DNA of 64,000 bases from Begonia masoniana (lineage: Eukaryota; Streptophyta; Magnoliopsida; Cucurbitales; Begoniaceae): contig CM039509.1 in the NCBI GenBank assembly GCA_022432975.1, positions 8,881,575 through 8,945,574 on the forward strand, written 5' to 3'. The position numbers were made by a program, and so were the translations under genes. Position 1 is the first letter of the stretch; the number at the start of each line of letters is the position of its first letter. Of this stretch, positions 10,801-22,565 are shown one piece after another. The notes under the pieces are model-generated. The model was given only the letters and a program-made list of their open reading frames with translations. It did not search any database and was not told the DNA's origin.

Positions 10801-12320
10801 TCTGCTTCATCCGTTGACTCTATTCATTGGCAGATGCATTTGACTTTTACAACTCTTAAAGTATTTTGCCATCTAAACTCTATTTTCTTTTATCCGATTA
10901 CTTTTAACATTCCAACTGACTATCCAAATATCATTTTCATGGTTTTGTTTTACTTATATCATTTTCCGCTGCAAGTTTTAAAAAAAAAATAAGGTAGAAG
11001 TTTTAGTCATGTACGAGTATGAAGTAGCGAACCGGGTTTAGATAATTCGGAACGTTACACTGTCAACCCCCTTTTCGGCACAAATCCTCCCTTAATCCAT
11101 ATGATGAAAACGATGAACATGAACAAGAACAAGAACACGAAAAGATCATGAACATGTGTTTCTATAACTTGTGCATTCATGCATACATGTTAGCATTGCA
11201 TTCCTTACTAAGCATTAGGTTTATAGTTTAAACGTTATGATGTAGGTGAAGAACTACCAGGTGAGGATTTCAAGTCTAATGAGGATGATTAAGGCTGCTT
11301 GCTGAAAGGTGCTCAGGGTGACAGATTGGTGGCTGGGAAGGCGATTTCAACTTCTGGTTACTACTTTTATCATGTTAGTAAGGTTATGAATACTGAGGTC
11401 TATGTAGGATGTTTTCTTAAAACAATGGATACTAGAACCCGACTGACTAACTTCTGAGTTTGAGAATGATCGTGAAATGATAGAATGATCTATTTTGTTA
11501 GAGTCTCTCGCTACACGTATTTTAAATGAGATTATGGTCCAACTGTGTGCTAGTTTATTAAGTCATGTTAAAGTTTATGAAAGTCTGAAAGTTTTCTGTC
11601 TATCGGATGAAGTCTTCCATCGGATTGTGTTTTCCATCGGATGAAGTCTTCTATCGGATGTAGTCTCCATCGGATGAAGTCTTCTATCGGATGATGTCTT
11701 CCATTGGATGAAGTCTTCCATCGGATGAAGTCTTCCATCGGATCATGTCCTCTATCGGAATGAAGTTTAATGAGTCACGTGCTGTGCGTGTGTCAATCGG
11801 TAGAAGTCGATATTAAGTCTTGTCGTCTTGTGATCGGATGAAGTATAATGAATCACGTGATGCACATGTGTCAATCGGTAGATGTAGGTTTCCCATTATC
11901 GACATGAGTATGTATTAAGTCTTGTCGTTTTGTGATCAGAAGAAGTATAATGAGTCACGTGATGTGCATGTGTCAATCGGTAGAAGTCGATATTAAGTAT
12001 TGTCGTCTTGTGATCGGATGAAGTGTAATGAATCACGTGATACGCATGTGTAAAACGGTAGATGTTGGTTTTTTCTATTATCGGTAAGAGCGTGCACCAT
12101 GCCTTGTCGTTTTGTGATCAGTAGATGTCCTTGAGTTTCCAATTCTCTTCGGCTAAGTGTCTTAACGTTTTCTACTTATTGGGTTTTCCGCTGTACAGTT
12201 GACGATTAAAGATAGAATTATAATCACTGAGAGAAAATTTAAAATTTCTCGTAATTTCTCTTAGTTCAGTCCAATTTTTTGGGTAGATAAACCGAGTCTG
12301 AAAGACTCGGGGCGTTACAC

Positions 12321-13293
12321 AATCGATGATTGGAGACTCATCTGTTCCTTCCACCAGCACTCCTGTGCCGCACGACCCATATATGCCCACATTTCCAAAT
12401 GAGTTTATTCCGCCACCCCAAAAACAAAGCCCCTGGAACCCGTGGCCAAACCCGCCGGCCAGATTGCCACTATACCCCCTGACCCCAGTTGCTCCCCCAC
12501 GTTTTGATCATCAACTCTTGAGATTTCCAAAACTGGAGCTGCCATATTTCAGTGGGGACAACCCTCGTGAATGGATTAGGAAAGCGGATCATTATTTTGA
12601 TTTACATCACGTTCCCGACAATCAAAAACTGGAAATGGCCGATCTGTTCCTGCACGACAAAGCGGATGTGTGGTATCAAGGTTGGGCGGTGACGAGACCT
12701 GGAGCTACCTGGGGACAGTTTACTGTGGCTCTGTGCAATCGTTTTTCGAACAACCCAGGCGAGGATATATTGGAGACGCTTAGTAAGGTGACTCAATCTG
12801 GCACCGTCACGGAATACTTGGAGAAATTTGAGGAGCTGAAAGCCCAGGCCCAACCACGCTTACCAGAAATGCCAGAATCTTTCGGGATTGCTGGATTCAC
12901 CAGTGGTCTGAAAGACGAAATTCGAGCGATGGTCAAAATCACAAGATCGACAACACTGGAGCAGGCGATAGAAGTAGCCACACTTTAGGAGACCGCCATT
13001 GGCGTACTGAGCAAAGGCTGGCGACCTGCCCGACAACTTCCTCAACCTAAGTGGGTCGAGCCACCCAAGGCGATCCAAACAAAAACTCAACACGATGACA
13101 CCAAAAATATGAAAGAGCCATTTCAAATACAGAAGATTCCACAGGAATATTTACAATTAAAACGGCATATGGGACTCTGTTTGAAATGCGACGAGAAATA
13201 CTTTGTGGGCCACGTATGCAAGAATCGATTACTCAACGTTCTCATCGTCGAGTCTGTTGAGGGCGACATTAGGGAAGATACACTCGAAGAATA
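12321..13293 (+). pseudogene. Element A gag, main part with zinc knuckle
   Basis: Continues the frame interrupted at 1418. It has a proline-rich stretch and then a retrotransposon capsid domain (FPKLELPYFSGDNPREWIRK, DVWYQGW, about 12525-12980). A TAG ends this frame at 12986-12988. A further segment around 13160-13230 carries GLCLKCDEKYFVGHVCK, the zinc knuckle typical of Reina-like gag. The protein would package element RNA if intact. Confidence 0.85.
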
Positions 13294-13339
13294 GTCAGGC
13301 ACCGACCAAGAGTCTCCTCCTCTAGAAGGATCGCAGGTT

Positions 13340-14314
13340 ATTTAGGACAACAGCTTATCTCCATTCTCATCGATAGTGGCAGTACTAACAGTTTCATCGA
13401 GGAGGGATTAGCAGCTCATTTCCGACTTCCGCTGCTCATCGGAAAATCCAGCAAAGTTATTGTGGCAAATGGGGAAAAACTGATTAGCAATGAACTAATG
13501 GAGCCGGTGACATGGAAGATGTTGAGCCTTCCTTTCACCTACCCGTTGAGAACGTTGAAGTTTGGGGGGAGTGACATTATTCTGGGCATTGATTGGATTT
13601 CTACTCATAGCCCAGTGACCTTTGATCCACCCAATAACCAACTGTTGATCCAATACGAAGGCAAGCCCTTATCCATTCCCTATGCCAGTCCAAAGGAGGC
13701 CAAAGAAATGCCTAACCCAAGATCCCTCCGGACTTGTTGGTTATCACCCAGCTTCAGATGATACGGGCGGAGACTGAGCTAACTCAACCCGAATGCATAC
13801 AGGTAATTCTTCACGAGTTCACAGATGTTTTTGCACCTCCATCGGGTTTGCCCCCGGAACGAGACTTAGATCACCGGATTCCCTTGCACACTGACACCAA
13901 ACCATTTTGGATTGTATCATACCGGTGCCCATTCTCGCAAAAATCTGAAATCGAGAAGCTGGTACAAGAAATGTTGCGAGATAGGATAATCGTATCTAGC
14001 CATAGTCCGTTTGCTTCACCAGTCCTTTTAGTCAAGAAAAAAGACAGCCAGTGGCATTTTTGCGTAAACTATCGACACCTTAACGCTCTAACCATCAAAG
14101 ACAAATTTTCGATGCCCATTATCGACGAGCTGCTGGACGAACTTCATGGGTCTTCTGTCTTTTCCAAAATTGACCTGCGTGCGGGATACCACCAAATTTG
14201 GGTTAGGGAGGAAGATTGCCACAAGACAGCTTTTAAAACTCACCATGGCCTGTATGAATTCAAGGTAATGCCCTTTGGGCTCACGAACGCGCTGGCCACT
14301 TTTCAGGCGATTAT
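13340..14314 (+). pseudogene. Element A protease and N-terminal reverse transcriptase
   Basis: The protease active-site region reads ILIDSGSTNSFI near 13365-13400, followed by LGIDWISTHSPVTFD. RT begins near 13800 and has VLLVKKKDSQWHFCVNYRHLN and FSKIDLRAGYHQI, ending VMPFGLTNALATFQA at the insertion point of C. The catalytic box lies on the other side of C at 19975. A frameshift separates protease from RT near 13735. Confidence 0.88.
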
Positions 14315-17300
14315 TGTAACACCCGAAAATTTCTATTACGAGTGTCGCCTATGATTTGACGTGTTAGGAGAGTTAATTATTAAAGATTAAGGTTGTTCTT
14401 TGAAGTGTAATAGATGAGAAGAGAAAATAAAAAGGGTTTGACAATTCAACATAAATAGAGTTGAAAAGTCAACAACCAATAGGAATTTTTGTGAAGGAAA
14501 TAATTGAATAAAATGTGGGGGAATTTAAAAGCATATCACGTTGGAGATTTGGAGAAGATAAGTGTGAAGGAGATTGGGAGAAGATAAGTGTGAAGAGAGT
14601 GGGTTTAATTGCAATTTTAAAAAGTAGGGTGGAGGTAAAGAAAAAGAGGAAAAAACTTTAGGTTAAAATTATGTTTTTCTTCATTTTTTCTTCCTCATTT
14701 TCGGTTCTCTTCTCCACGAAATTTCCAGCCCAATTTTAGGGTTCTCTCCTCCTCCATTTCATCCATTTTGACAAGGATTTAAGGTTAGTTTAAGTGGGTT
14801 TTTAATTTTATACATTTAGGTGGTGGTTTTTAAGGTTTTTAGAGGGTTTTGGGTGAATTTTCTTAGGGTTTGAAAAACCCTAAGTGTGACCTCCGAAAAT
14901 TGAGTTTCAATGTTGGTTTTCTTTCCTATTTTGATCATTTAATTGTTGGATGGATTAGTTTAGGCGGTTAGAGTGATTAGATTATGGATTGGAAGTAAGT
15001 TTGGAAAAATCAGTTTTTCACCATAGATGGCCGATTCTGTTTTTGGCTTTTTGGTTCGGCCAAGTTGGTTATTTGGTTAAATTGAATGTTTCAATAGATA
15101 GTAGACCTGTAGAGGTTTCCGAATTGGGGTGGCACGTCAAAATCCATTGAAAAACGAGAGAGTTATGACCTTTTGAAGTTTGACGGTCAAATTTGGGTAA
15201 AAAATCGGGTTTGAAGTGTTTAAGTGTGAGATTGTGTGATTATTGGTTAGTTTTAGGTTAAAAGTTAGGGTTAGTGTAAGTTGGTTGATTTTTTTTAGAA
15301 TCTCTTAGTTTGTTACTAAGTAAATCTTCCTTAATTGTTAGGTAATCGAGCGGGTAGTTCGGTGGGACGAAGTGACGAAACGTGTTTGGAGTAACCAGGT
15401 AAGTAGGGGTTATTATCCTTTCACCTTCGGGCCTACACCATAGAATGGTAAGGTTTAATGGTTATTTGTGTTGCTTCGTATTTTGTTGAGTTATTGTTTT
15501 GCTTTGTGTTGTATTGAGGCGTTGTGTGATGTTGCATTGGATTGGCAATGTGTGTGTTGTATTGAGGTGTTGTGTGCTGTTACATTTGATTGGCATTGTG
15601 TGTGTTGTATTGAGACGTTGTTGTGTTGTTGTACTGTGTTGTGTTAAGTTGTTGAGTTACGTTGTTGTGTTGGTTACATTGTTTGAACTTTGTTTGCAAA
15701 TTGTGGGAGTGGAATGTAAGATGTTAAGCAGAAGGTTCTAGGAACGCTTCGATGTTAAGCAGAAGGTTTCGTGAACGCTTCGATGTTAAGCAGAAGGTTC
15801 CGTGAACACTTCGATGTTAAGCAGAAGGTTCCGTAAACGCTTCGATGTTAAGCAGAAGGTTCAGGGAACGCTTCGATGTTAAGCAGAAGGTTCCGTGAAC
15901 GCTTCGATGTTAAGCAGAAGGTTCCGGGAATGCTTCGATGTTAAGCAGAAGGTTCTGGGAACGCTTCGATGTTAAGCAGAAGGTTCCGGGAACGCTTCGA
16001 TGTTAAGCAGAATCCGTGAACGCTTCGATGTTAGCAGAAGGTTCCGGGAACGCTTCGATGTTAAGCAAAGGTTCCGTGAACGCTTCGATGTTAAGCAGAA
16101 GGTTCCGGGAACGCTTCGATGTTAAGCAGAAGGTTCCGGGAACGCTTCGATGTTAAGCAGAAGGTTCCGGAACGCTTCGATGTTAGCAGAAGGTTCCGGG
16201 AACGCTTCGATGTTAGCAGAAGGTTCCGTGAACGCTTCGATGTTAAGCAGAAGGTTCCGTGAACGCTTCGATGTTAGCAGAAGGTTCCGTGAACGCTTCG
16301 ATGTTAAGCAGAAGGTTCCGTGAACGCTTCGATGTTAAGCAGAAGGTTCCGTGAACGCTTCGATGTTAAGCAGAAGGTTCCGGGAACGCTTCGATGTTAA
16401 GCAGAAGGTTCCGGGAACGCTTCGATGTTAAGCAGAAGGTTCCGGGAACGCTTCGATGTTAAGCAGAAGGTTCCGGGAACGCTTCGATGTTAAGCAGAAG
16501 GTTCCAGGAACGCTTCGATGTTAAGCAGAAGGTTCCGTGAACGCTTCGATGTTAAGCAGAAGGTTCCGGGAACGCTTCGATGTTAAGCAGAAGGTTCCGT
16601 GAACGCTTCGATGTTAAGCAGAAGGTTCCAGAAACTCTTCGATGTTAAGCAGAAGGTTCCGGGAACGCTTCGATGTTAAGCAGAAGGTTTCGGGAACGCT
16701 TCGATGTTAAGCAGAAGGTTCCGGGAACGCTTCGATGTTAAGCAGAAGGTTCCGGGAACGCTTCGATGTTAAGCAGAAGGTTCCGTGAACGCTTCGATGT
16801 TAAGCAGAAGGTTCCGTGAACGCTTCGATGTTAAGCAGAAGGTTCCGGGAACGCTTCGATGTTAGCAGAAGGTTCCGTGAACGCTTCGATGTTAAGCAGA
16901 AGGTTCCGTGAACGCTTCGATGTTAAGCAGAAGGTTCCGTGAACGCTTCGATGTTAAGCAGAAGGTTCCGTGAACGCTTCGATGTTAAGCAGAAGGTTCC
17001 GTGAACGCTTCGATGTTAAGCAGAAGGTTCCGGAACGCTTCGATGTTAAGCAGAAGGTTCCGGGAACGCTTCGATGTTAAGCAGAAGGTTCCGGAACGCT
17101 TCGATGTTAAGCAAAGGTTCCGTGAACGCTTCGATGTTAAGCAGAAGGTTCCGGAACGCTTCGATGTTAAGCAAAGGTTCCGTGAACGCTTCGATGTTAA
17201 GCAAAGGTTCCGTGAACGCTTCGATGTTAAGCAGAAGGTTCCGGGAACGCTTCGATGTTAAGCAGAAGGTTCCGTGAACGCTTCGATGTTAAGCAGAAGG

Positions 17301-19929
17301 TTCCGTGAACGCTTCGATGTTAAGCAAAGGTTCCGTGAACGCTTCGATGTTAAGCAGAAGGTTCCGTGAACGCTTCGATGTTAAGCAGAAGGTTCCGTGA
17401 ACGCTTCGATGTTAAGCAGAAGGTTCCGGAACGCTTCGATGTTAAGCAGAAGGTTCCGTGAACGCTTCGATGTTAAGCAGAAGGTTCCGGGAACGCTTCG
17501 ATGTTAAGCAGAAGGTTCCGGAACGCTTCGATGTTAAGCAGAAGGTTCCGTGAACGCTTCGATGTTAAGCAGAAGGTTCCGGGAACGCTTCGATGTTAAG
17601 CAGAAGGTTCCGTGAACGCTTCGATGTTAAGCAGAAGGTTCCGTGAACGCTTCGATGTTAAGCAGAAGGTTCCGTGAACGCTTCGATGTTAAGCAGAAGG
17701 TTCCGTGAACGCTTCGATGTTAAGCAGAAGGTTCCGTGAACGCTTCGATGTTAAGCAGAAGGTTCCGTGAACGCTTCGATGTTAAGCAGAAGGTTCCGTG
17801 AACGCTTCGATGTTAAGCAGAAGGTTCCGTGAACGCTTCGATGTTAAGCAGAAGGTTCCGTGAACGCTTCGATGTTAAGCAGAAGGTTCCGGGAACGCTT
17901 CGATGTTAAGCAGAAGGTTCCGTGAACGCTTCGATGTTAAGCAGAAGGTTCCGTGAACGCTTCGATGTTAAGCAGAAGGTTCCGGGAACGCTTCGATGTT
18001 AAGCAGAAGGTTCCGTGAACGCTTCGATGTTAAGCAGAAGGTTCCGTGAACGCTTCGATGTTAAGCAGAAGGTTCCGTGAACGCTTCGATGTTAAGCAGA
18101 AGGTTCCGTGAACGCTTCGATGTTAAGCAGAAGGTTCCGTGAACGCTTCGATGTTAAGCAGAAGGTTCCGTGAACGCTTCGATGTTAAGCAGAAGGTTCC
18201 GTGAACGCTTCGATGTTAAGCAGAAGGTTCCGTGAACGCTTCGATGTTAAGCAGAAGGTTCCGTGAACGCTTCGATGTTAAGCAGAAGGTTCCGTGAACG
18301 CTTCGATGTTAAGCAGAAGGTTCCGTGAACGCTTCGATGTTAAGCAGAAGGTTCCGTGAACGCTTCGATGTTAAGCAGAAGGTTCCGGGAACGCTTCGAT
18401 GTTAAGCAGAAGGTTCCGTGAACGCTTCGATGTTAAGCAGAAGGTTCCGTGAACGCTTCGATGTTAAGCAGAAGGTTCCGTGAACGCTTCGATGTTAAGC
18501 AGAAGGTTCCGTGAACGCTTCGATGTTAAGCAGAAGGTTCCGTGAACGCTTCGATGTTAAGCAGAAGGTTCCGGGAACGCTTCGATGTTAAGCAGAAGGT
18601 TCCGTGAACGCTTCGATGTTAAGCAGAAGGTTCCGTGAACGCTTCGATGTTAAGCAGAAGGTTCCGTGAACGCTTCGATGTTAAGCAGAAGGTTCCGTGA
18701 ACGCTTCGATGTTAAGCAGAAGGTTCCGTGAACGCTTCGATGTTAAGCAGAAGGTTCCGTGAACGCTTCGATGTTAAGCAGAAGGTTCCGTGAACGCTTC
18801 GATGTTAAGCAGAAGGTTCCGGGAACGCTTCGATGTTAAGCAGAAGGTTCCAGGAACGCTTCGATGTTAAGCAGAAGGTTCCGTGAACGCTTCGATGTTA
18901 AGCAGAAGGTTCCGTGAACGCTTCGATGTTAAGCAGAAGGTTCCGTGAACGCTTCGATGTTAAGCAGAAGGTTCCGTGAACGCTTCGATGTTAAGCAGAA
19001 GGTTCCGTGAACGCTTCGATGTTAAGCAGAAGGTTCCGTGAACGCTTCGATGTTAAGCAGAAGGTTCCGTGAACGCTTCGATGTTAAGCAGAAGGTTCCG
19101 TGAACGCTTCGATGTTAAGCAGAAGGTTCCGTGAACGCTTCGATGTTAAGCAGAAGGTTCCGTGAACGCTTCGATGTTAAGCAGAAGGTTCCGTGAAGTA
19201 GGCATGTTTATATTTGTTATCCCCTACTTGCTAAGCGTAAGCTTACGTATGTGTGTGTTCTGTGGTGTAGGTGACGACGTGCTAGCGAGTGAGCCAGGAC
19301 TTGGGAGCAGTCGGAGACGCACGGTGCATGCCGATGCAGGCAGTTGTTGGGGTGCCTTGACCATGGTCTTCGGGAATGTGGGGCTTTGTATGTTGGTAGT
19401 TTATTGTAAATGTCTGTTTGTAGAAATGATGGGAATGTGTGACTCTTTTTGGTTGATGTTTTGACAGTTACGGTATAGCTATTTGGATTTGTTGTATATA
19501 GTCGTAGTTAAGGGTGATGTGTCGCCCTATACTGTGGACTTTCTTCACTTAGGGATGTTCGTAATTTAGTTTTCCTCTTTACTGCTATGTGGAGATTTCG
19601 TATGCTGGATAGTTGGATAAGAGTATTCTGGATCTGGTTGGGGATTGATTCATTTGCAGGTACTTAGCATTTTGGAGGCGCCATTTTCAGGCGTTACTTT
19701 GCCGACATTTTCGGGAAGAACGCCGTGCTGCTTAACGGTTAGGATTAAGAGAAATTAGTGAGTCTAGTCAGCTAGGTATGACATAGAGAGCTTCGGGAGA
19801 CTTAGCTTTACATTCAGCTGTGTCAGTTTTATTTTATGTTGAAAATTAGTTTTTTTTTAAATTATGTTTTAACGTGGGATTGGTTAGCAAAGTAGCGCAC
19901 CGAGCCAGGGTGGGTTCGGGGGCGTTACA
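14315..19929 (+). mobile_element. Solo LTR C with giant internal minisatellite
   Basis: Perfect TSD ATTAT (14310-14314, 19930-19934). Ends TGTAACACCCGAAAA and GGGGGCGTTACA are inverted at the terminal six bases. No coding sequence or internal region is present, so it is a solo LTR despite its 5.6-kb length. Without the 31-bp array (15721-19197) it is about 2.1 kb. Landmarks: acceptor 15341/15342, mini-exon 15342-15398, donor 15399, inverted-repeat arms 15432-15445 and 19258-19271, acceptor 19270/19271. The array lies wholly between the arms. The small minus-strand solo LTR R (25509-25843) has closely similar ends. Confidence 0.9.
15721..19197 (+). repeat. 31-bp minisatellite, about 112 copies
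   Basis: The consensus unit reads GAACGCTTCGATGTTAAGCA followed by GAAGGTTCCGT, 31 bp in total. Most variation is at one site (CCGTGAAC versus CCGGGAAC), with some 28-30-bp deletion units. Units are more variable at 15721-17500 and more uniform at 17700-19150. The period is not a multiple of three and no protein is implied. The array lies inside the second putative intron of LTR C. Confidence 0.97.
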
Positions 19930-19934
19930 ATTAT

Positions 19935-20900
19935 GAACACCATCTTCAAGCCCTTCCTTCAGAAATTCTTCCTGGTTTTCTTCGACGATATTCTTATATA
20001 CAGCCCTACCCTGGAAGCTCACTGTCAGCATCTGAGAACAGTCCTGAATCAGCTGCGACAACATAAATTAGTGGCCAAGGAATCCAAATGTGCCTTCGGC
20101 CAGCAGGAGGTGAGTTATTTAGGGCACATTATATCTGGGGCAGGGGTCAAAGCCGACCCTGCCAAGATTGATACAATGGTGAATTGGCCCTCTCCTACTA
20201 CTATCAAGCACCTTCGAGGATTCTTAGGGTTGACGGGCTATTATTGGAAGTTTGTTTGCGGGTATGGTATCCTGGCCAGACCTCTCACGACTTTATTGAA
20301 GAAGAATGCTTTCGTCTGGAACCAGGAGTCTAAGGAAGCTTTCTGAATCCTTAAAACTGCCATGAGCGAGCCACTTGTATTAACACTACCAGATTTCTCT
20401 CTGTCGTTCACTATTCAGACCGACGCTTGCCAAGGGGGTACGGGAGCTGTCTTGATGTAGAATCGCCAGATTATTGCGTTTATGAGTAACCTTTCAACTT
20501 GCGCAGCCTGGGATTATCCATTTACGAGAAGGAGCTGCTGGCTTTAGTCTCTGCGGTCCAACTTTGGCGACATTACTTGGTAGGCAACCGGTTTGTGATT
20601 CAAACAGATCATCAATCCCTCAAATATCTTTTAGAGCAACGCATCACTACCCCGCTGCAGCAAAAGTGGCTGTCTAAATTATTGGGGTTGGATTACCAAA
20701 TCGAATATCGTCAGGGCAAACATAACATGGTGGCGGATGCTCTCTCTCGTGCTCCTACCCTGCCCTCACCAGACGATCCACACTGCTTGGCTTTATCCGT
20801 CACTACACCTCAATTGATACAGGAGGTTTTATCTAGCTATGAAGGAGACGAATGGGCGGCAAATTTAATCACTAAGCTATCCGTTGACAGTGCTCAGGAA
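19935..20900 (+). pseudogene. Element A reverse transcriptase (catalytic part) and RNase H
   Basis: Continues RT after C. FLVFFDDILIYS (about 19970-20005) is the catalytic box, then VSYLGHIISGAGVKADPAKI and LRGFLGLTGYY. A TGA at 20344-20346 and a TAG near 20458 interrupt the frame. RNase H follows, with ELLALVSAVQLWRHYL and IQTDHQSLKYLL, ending HNMVADALSRAP near 20755. Confidence 0.88.
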
Positions 20901-22263
20901 CCCCATTTCTCTGTTTCTCAGGGTATCATACATTTTAAAGGCAGGTTGGTTTTAGGTCGGGGAAACTCCATCAGATCCAAGGTCCTCAAAACATTACATG
21001 ACTCGGCTGAGGGCGGGCATTCCGGTGTTCAAGCCACTCTCCACCGTGCCAAGGCCTTATCCTGGTGGCCAAGGCTTTCTACGGCGGTGCGGGAATACAT
21101 CTGAGGGTGTGATACTTGTCAGCGTTGCAAGCACGAACACATCCCGTATCCAGGTCTCCTCCAGCCTCTTCCTACTCCCCAACACCCATGGACTCATATT
21201 GCCATGGACTTCATCGAAGGACTGCCCAGCTCCCTTCAATCCAACTGTATTCTGGTTGTGATCGATTGTTTCACGAAGTTTGCTCATTTCCTAGCTCTTC
21301 GACACCCATCACGGCAGTTCAGGTGGCGAACTTATTTCTGGATAATATCTTCAAGTTGCATGGTCTACCACAGTCAATCGTTTCTGATAGAGACCCGATT
21401 TTTCTTTCCACATTTTGGCAATCGGTTTTTTCTTCTCTGGGTACTACATTGGACATGTCCACTGCGTACCACCCTGAATCCGATGGCCAAACTGAGCGTT
21501 TAAATCAATGCCTGGAGATGTATTTATGTTGCATGACGTTCCGGAAACCTTTCGCTTGGCGGCAATGGCTTCCTCTGGCCGAATGGTGGTATAACACCAC
21601 GGTACAAACGGCTATTCGTCTGACGCCCTTTGAAGCTCTTTATGGTTATCCTCCTCCTAGGTTAGTTTTAAGACCTTATTTGCAGTCACAATCAGTGGCA
21701 ACCGATGGGTTCCTCCAGGACCGTCATACTATGGATACTTTGTTAAAAGAAAACATCGTCAAGCTCAGAACAGGATGAAATTATACGCCAACCGTCACCG
21801 CACTGAACGTAGTTTCCAACCGGCAGATTGGGTTTATCTTAAACTCCAACCATATCGACAGCTTTCAGTGGCTTCCCGGTCGTCTCACAAGCTTGCTCCA
21901 AAGTATTTTGGTCCCTTTGAAATTCTGTCTTGTGTCGGTCAGGTTGCTTACCGATTAGCTTTACCAGCAGGAACTCACATACATCCTGTTTTTCATGTTT
22001 CCCTTCTCAAGAAGACCATTGGCAATCATGCTCTGTCTTCTCCTCTACCTCCTCCCGATTTCTACTCCAATGACCCTACCGATACTCCCTTCCGACTCCT
22101 ACAGACCCGCGTGGTTAAACGTGGCAATTTTCCGGTTACTCAGTGGTTGATCCAGTGGCAGAATAGACCGGTTTCCGACGCTTCGTGGGTGGACTCTGAT
22201 ATTCTCTCCGCCCAGTTTCCAGAGTTCCGACCTTGGGGACAAGGTCCAGCTGAGGGGGAGGAC
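20901..22263 (+). pseudogene. Element A integrase and chromodomain
   Basis: The zinc-binding region is at 20995-21125 (GGHSGVQATLHRAK, WWPRL, CDTCQRC), with a TGA at 21102. The catalytic core has AMDFIEGLP (about 21203), VSDRDPIF (about 21380) and SDGQTERLN (about 21480), supplying the D,D,E triad across shifted frames. The C-terminal frame 21775-22260 contains KLAPKYFGPFEIL and VFHVSLLKK. It ends in a chromodomain-like stretch, LLQTRVVKRGNFPVTQWLIQ then SWVDSDIL. Confidence 0.88.
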
Positions 22264-22565
22264 TGTTATGAGAAGGGCCTCCAAATGGGATTACGTAGCT
22301 GGGCTGCGAAGGGTAAGCGCAGCAAAAGAAGCCGACACCGTCAGCCCAAGCCTAAGTCAGCTAAGAAGACGGATGACGTGGCAAACTGTTAGGAAAAGCT
22401 CCATTATAACGAGCTGCTGCAAGGAACGAAGGGTGGAGTGAACTATCTGTTTTTCTTATTAGTTTTCTTTATCGTTTTCCTGTAGTTTTCTCTTTCCTTC
22501 CTTCTGTAAATGCTTGTGAGGATTACAGACAAATATTATCTATCAAAACTAGCATTCTCACAACA
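22264..22565 (+). repeat. 3' LTR of element A
   Basis: Starts TGTTATGAGAAGGG after a polypurine tract GAGGGGGAGGAC (about 22252-22263) and ends CTCACAACA. It retains the intact TG...CA ends lost from the 5' LTR. Confidence 0.92.

Larger units (their letters stand above)
8495..11059 (+). mobile_element. Solo LTR Q (Tekay/Del-like) inside the 3' LTR of B
   Basis: Bounded by perfect TSD CTGTC (8490-8494 and 11060-11064). Ends are TTTAGCACCCGG (a decayed TGTAACACCCGG) and CGGAACGTTACA. No coding region is present, so this is a solo LTR of about 2.57 kb left by LTR-LTR recombination. Same family as M (36245-38445) and K (55240-59733). Landmarks: donor 8765, acceptor 9256/9257, mini-exon 9257-9303, donor 9304, inverted-repeat arms 9332-9346 and 9871-9885, acceptor 9884/9885. 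Confidence 0.92.
1419..12319 (+). mobile_element. Element B: Tekay/Del-like chromovirus inserted in A
   Basis: Plus-strand element beginning TGTAACACCCG and ending GGGGCGTTACA, with TSD CAACC (1414-1418) and CAATC (12320-12324), one mismatch. It contains a 5' LTR (1419-2810), primer site, gag-pol remnant with C-terminal chromodomain (2973-7380), polypurine tract and 3' LTR (7423-12319). The 3' LTR is interrupted by solo LTR Q. Without Q the 3' LTR is about 2.33 kb, while the 5' LTR is only 1.39 kb because of an internal deletion. Chromodomain, long LTRs and protein sequence place it in the Tekay/Del lineage. It is inactive. Confidence 0.92.
7423..12319 (+). repeat. 3' LTR of element B, interrupted by solo LTR Q
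   Basis: LTR sequence occupies 7423-8494 and 11060-12319. Putative leader landmarks are a donor AG/GTAAG at 7745/7746, an acceptor at 8070/8071, a second donor at 8115/8116 and a second acceptor TGTAG/GTG at 11245/11246. CCTACATCACAA (about 8152) and TTATGATGTAGG (11235-11246) form an inverted repeat. Q sits inside the second putative intron. Degenerate ATCGGATGAAGTC repeats cover 11600-12110. Confidence 0.88.
839..22565 (+). mobile_element. Element A: Reina-like Ty3/gypsy chromovirus (host of B, Q and C)
   Basis: A plus-strand LTR retrotransposon with 302-bp LTRs (839-1140, 22264-22565), a tRNA-Met-type primer site and gag, protease, reverse transcriptase, RNase H, integrase and chromodomain in that order. 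Removing the nested elements (1419-12319, 14315-19929 and one copy of each TSD) leaves about 5.2 kb, the size expected for the short-LTR Reina lineage. The gag zinc knuckle of the form GLCLKCDEKY and the integrase C-terminal chromodomain also fit. The LTRs differ at roughly 14 sites by eye, so the insertion is not recent. The left end is irregular: TGTT is replaced by AGGT, and the flanks share ACAAGGAGAGG rather than a clean 5-bp duplication. The element is inactive, with several stops and frameshifts. Confidence 0.9.

Noticed and set aside
17001..17277. Open frames encoding a repeated NASMLSRRF / ERFDVKQ peptide
   Set aside because: They arise only where deletion units change the period of the 31-bp array; no start context, conservation or domain.
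15721..19197. CRISPR-like regular repeats
   Set aside because: The 31-bp units are directly adjacent with no unique spacers, and the context is a plant LTR. It is a minisatellite.
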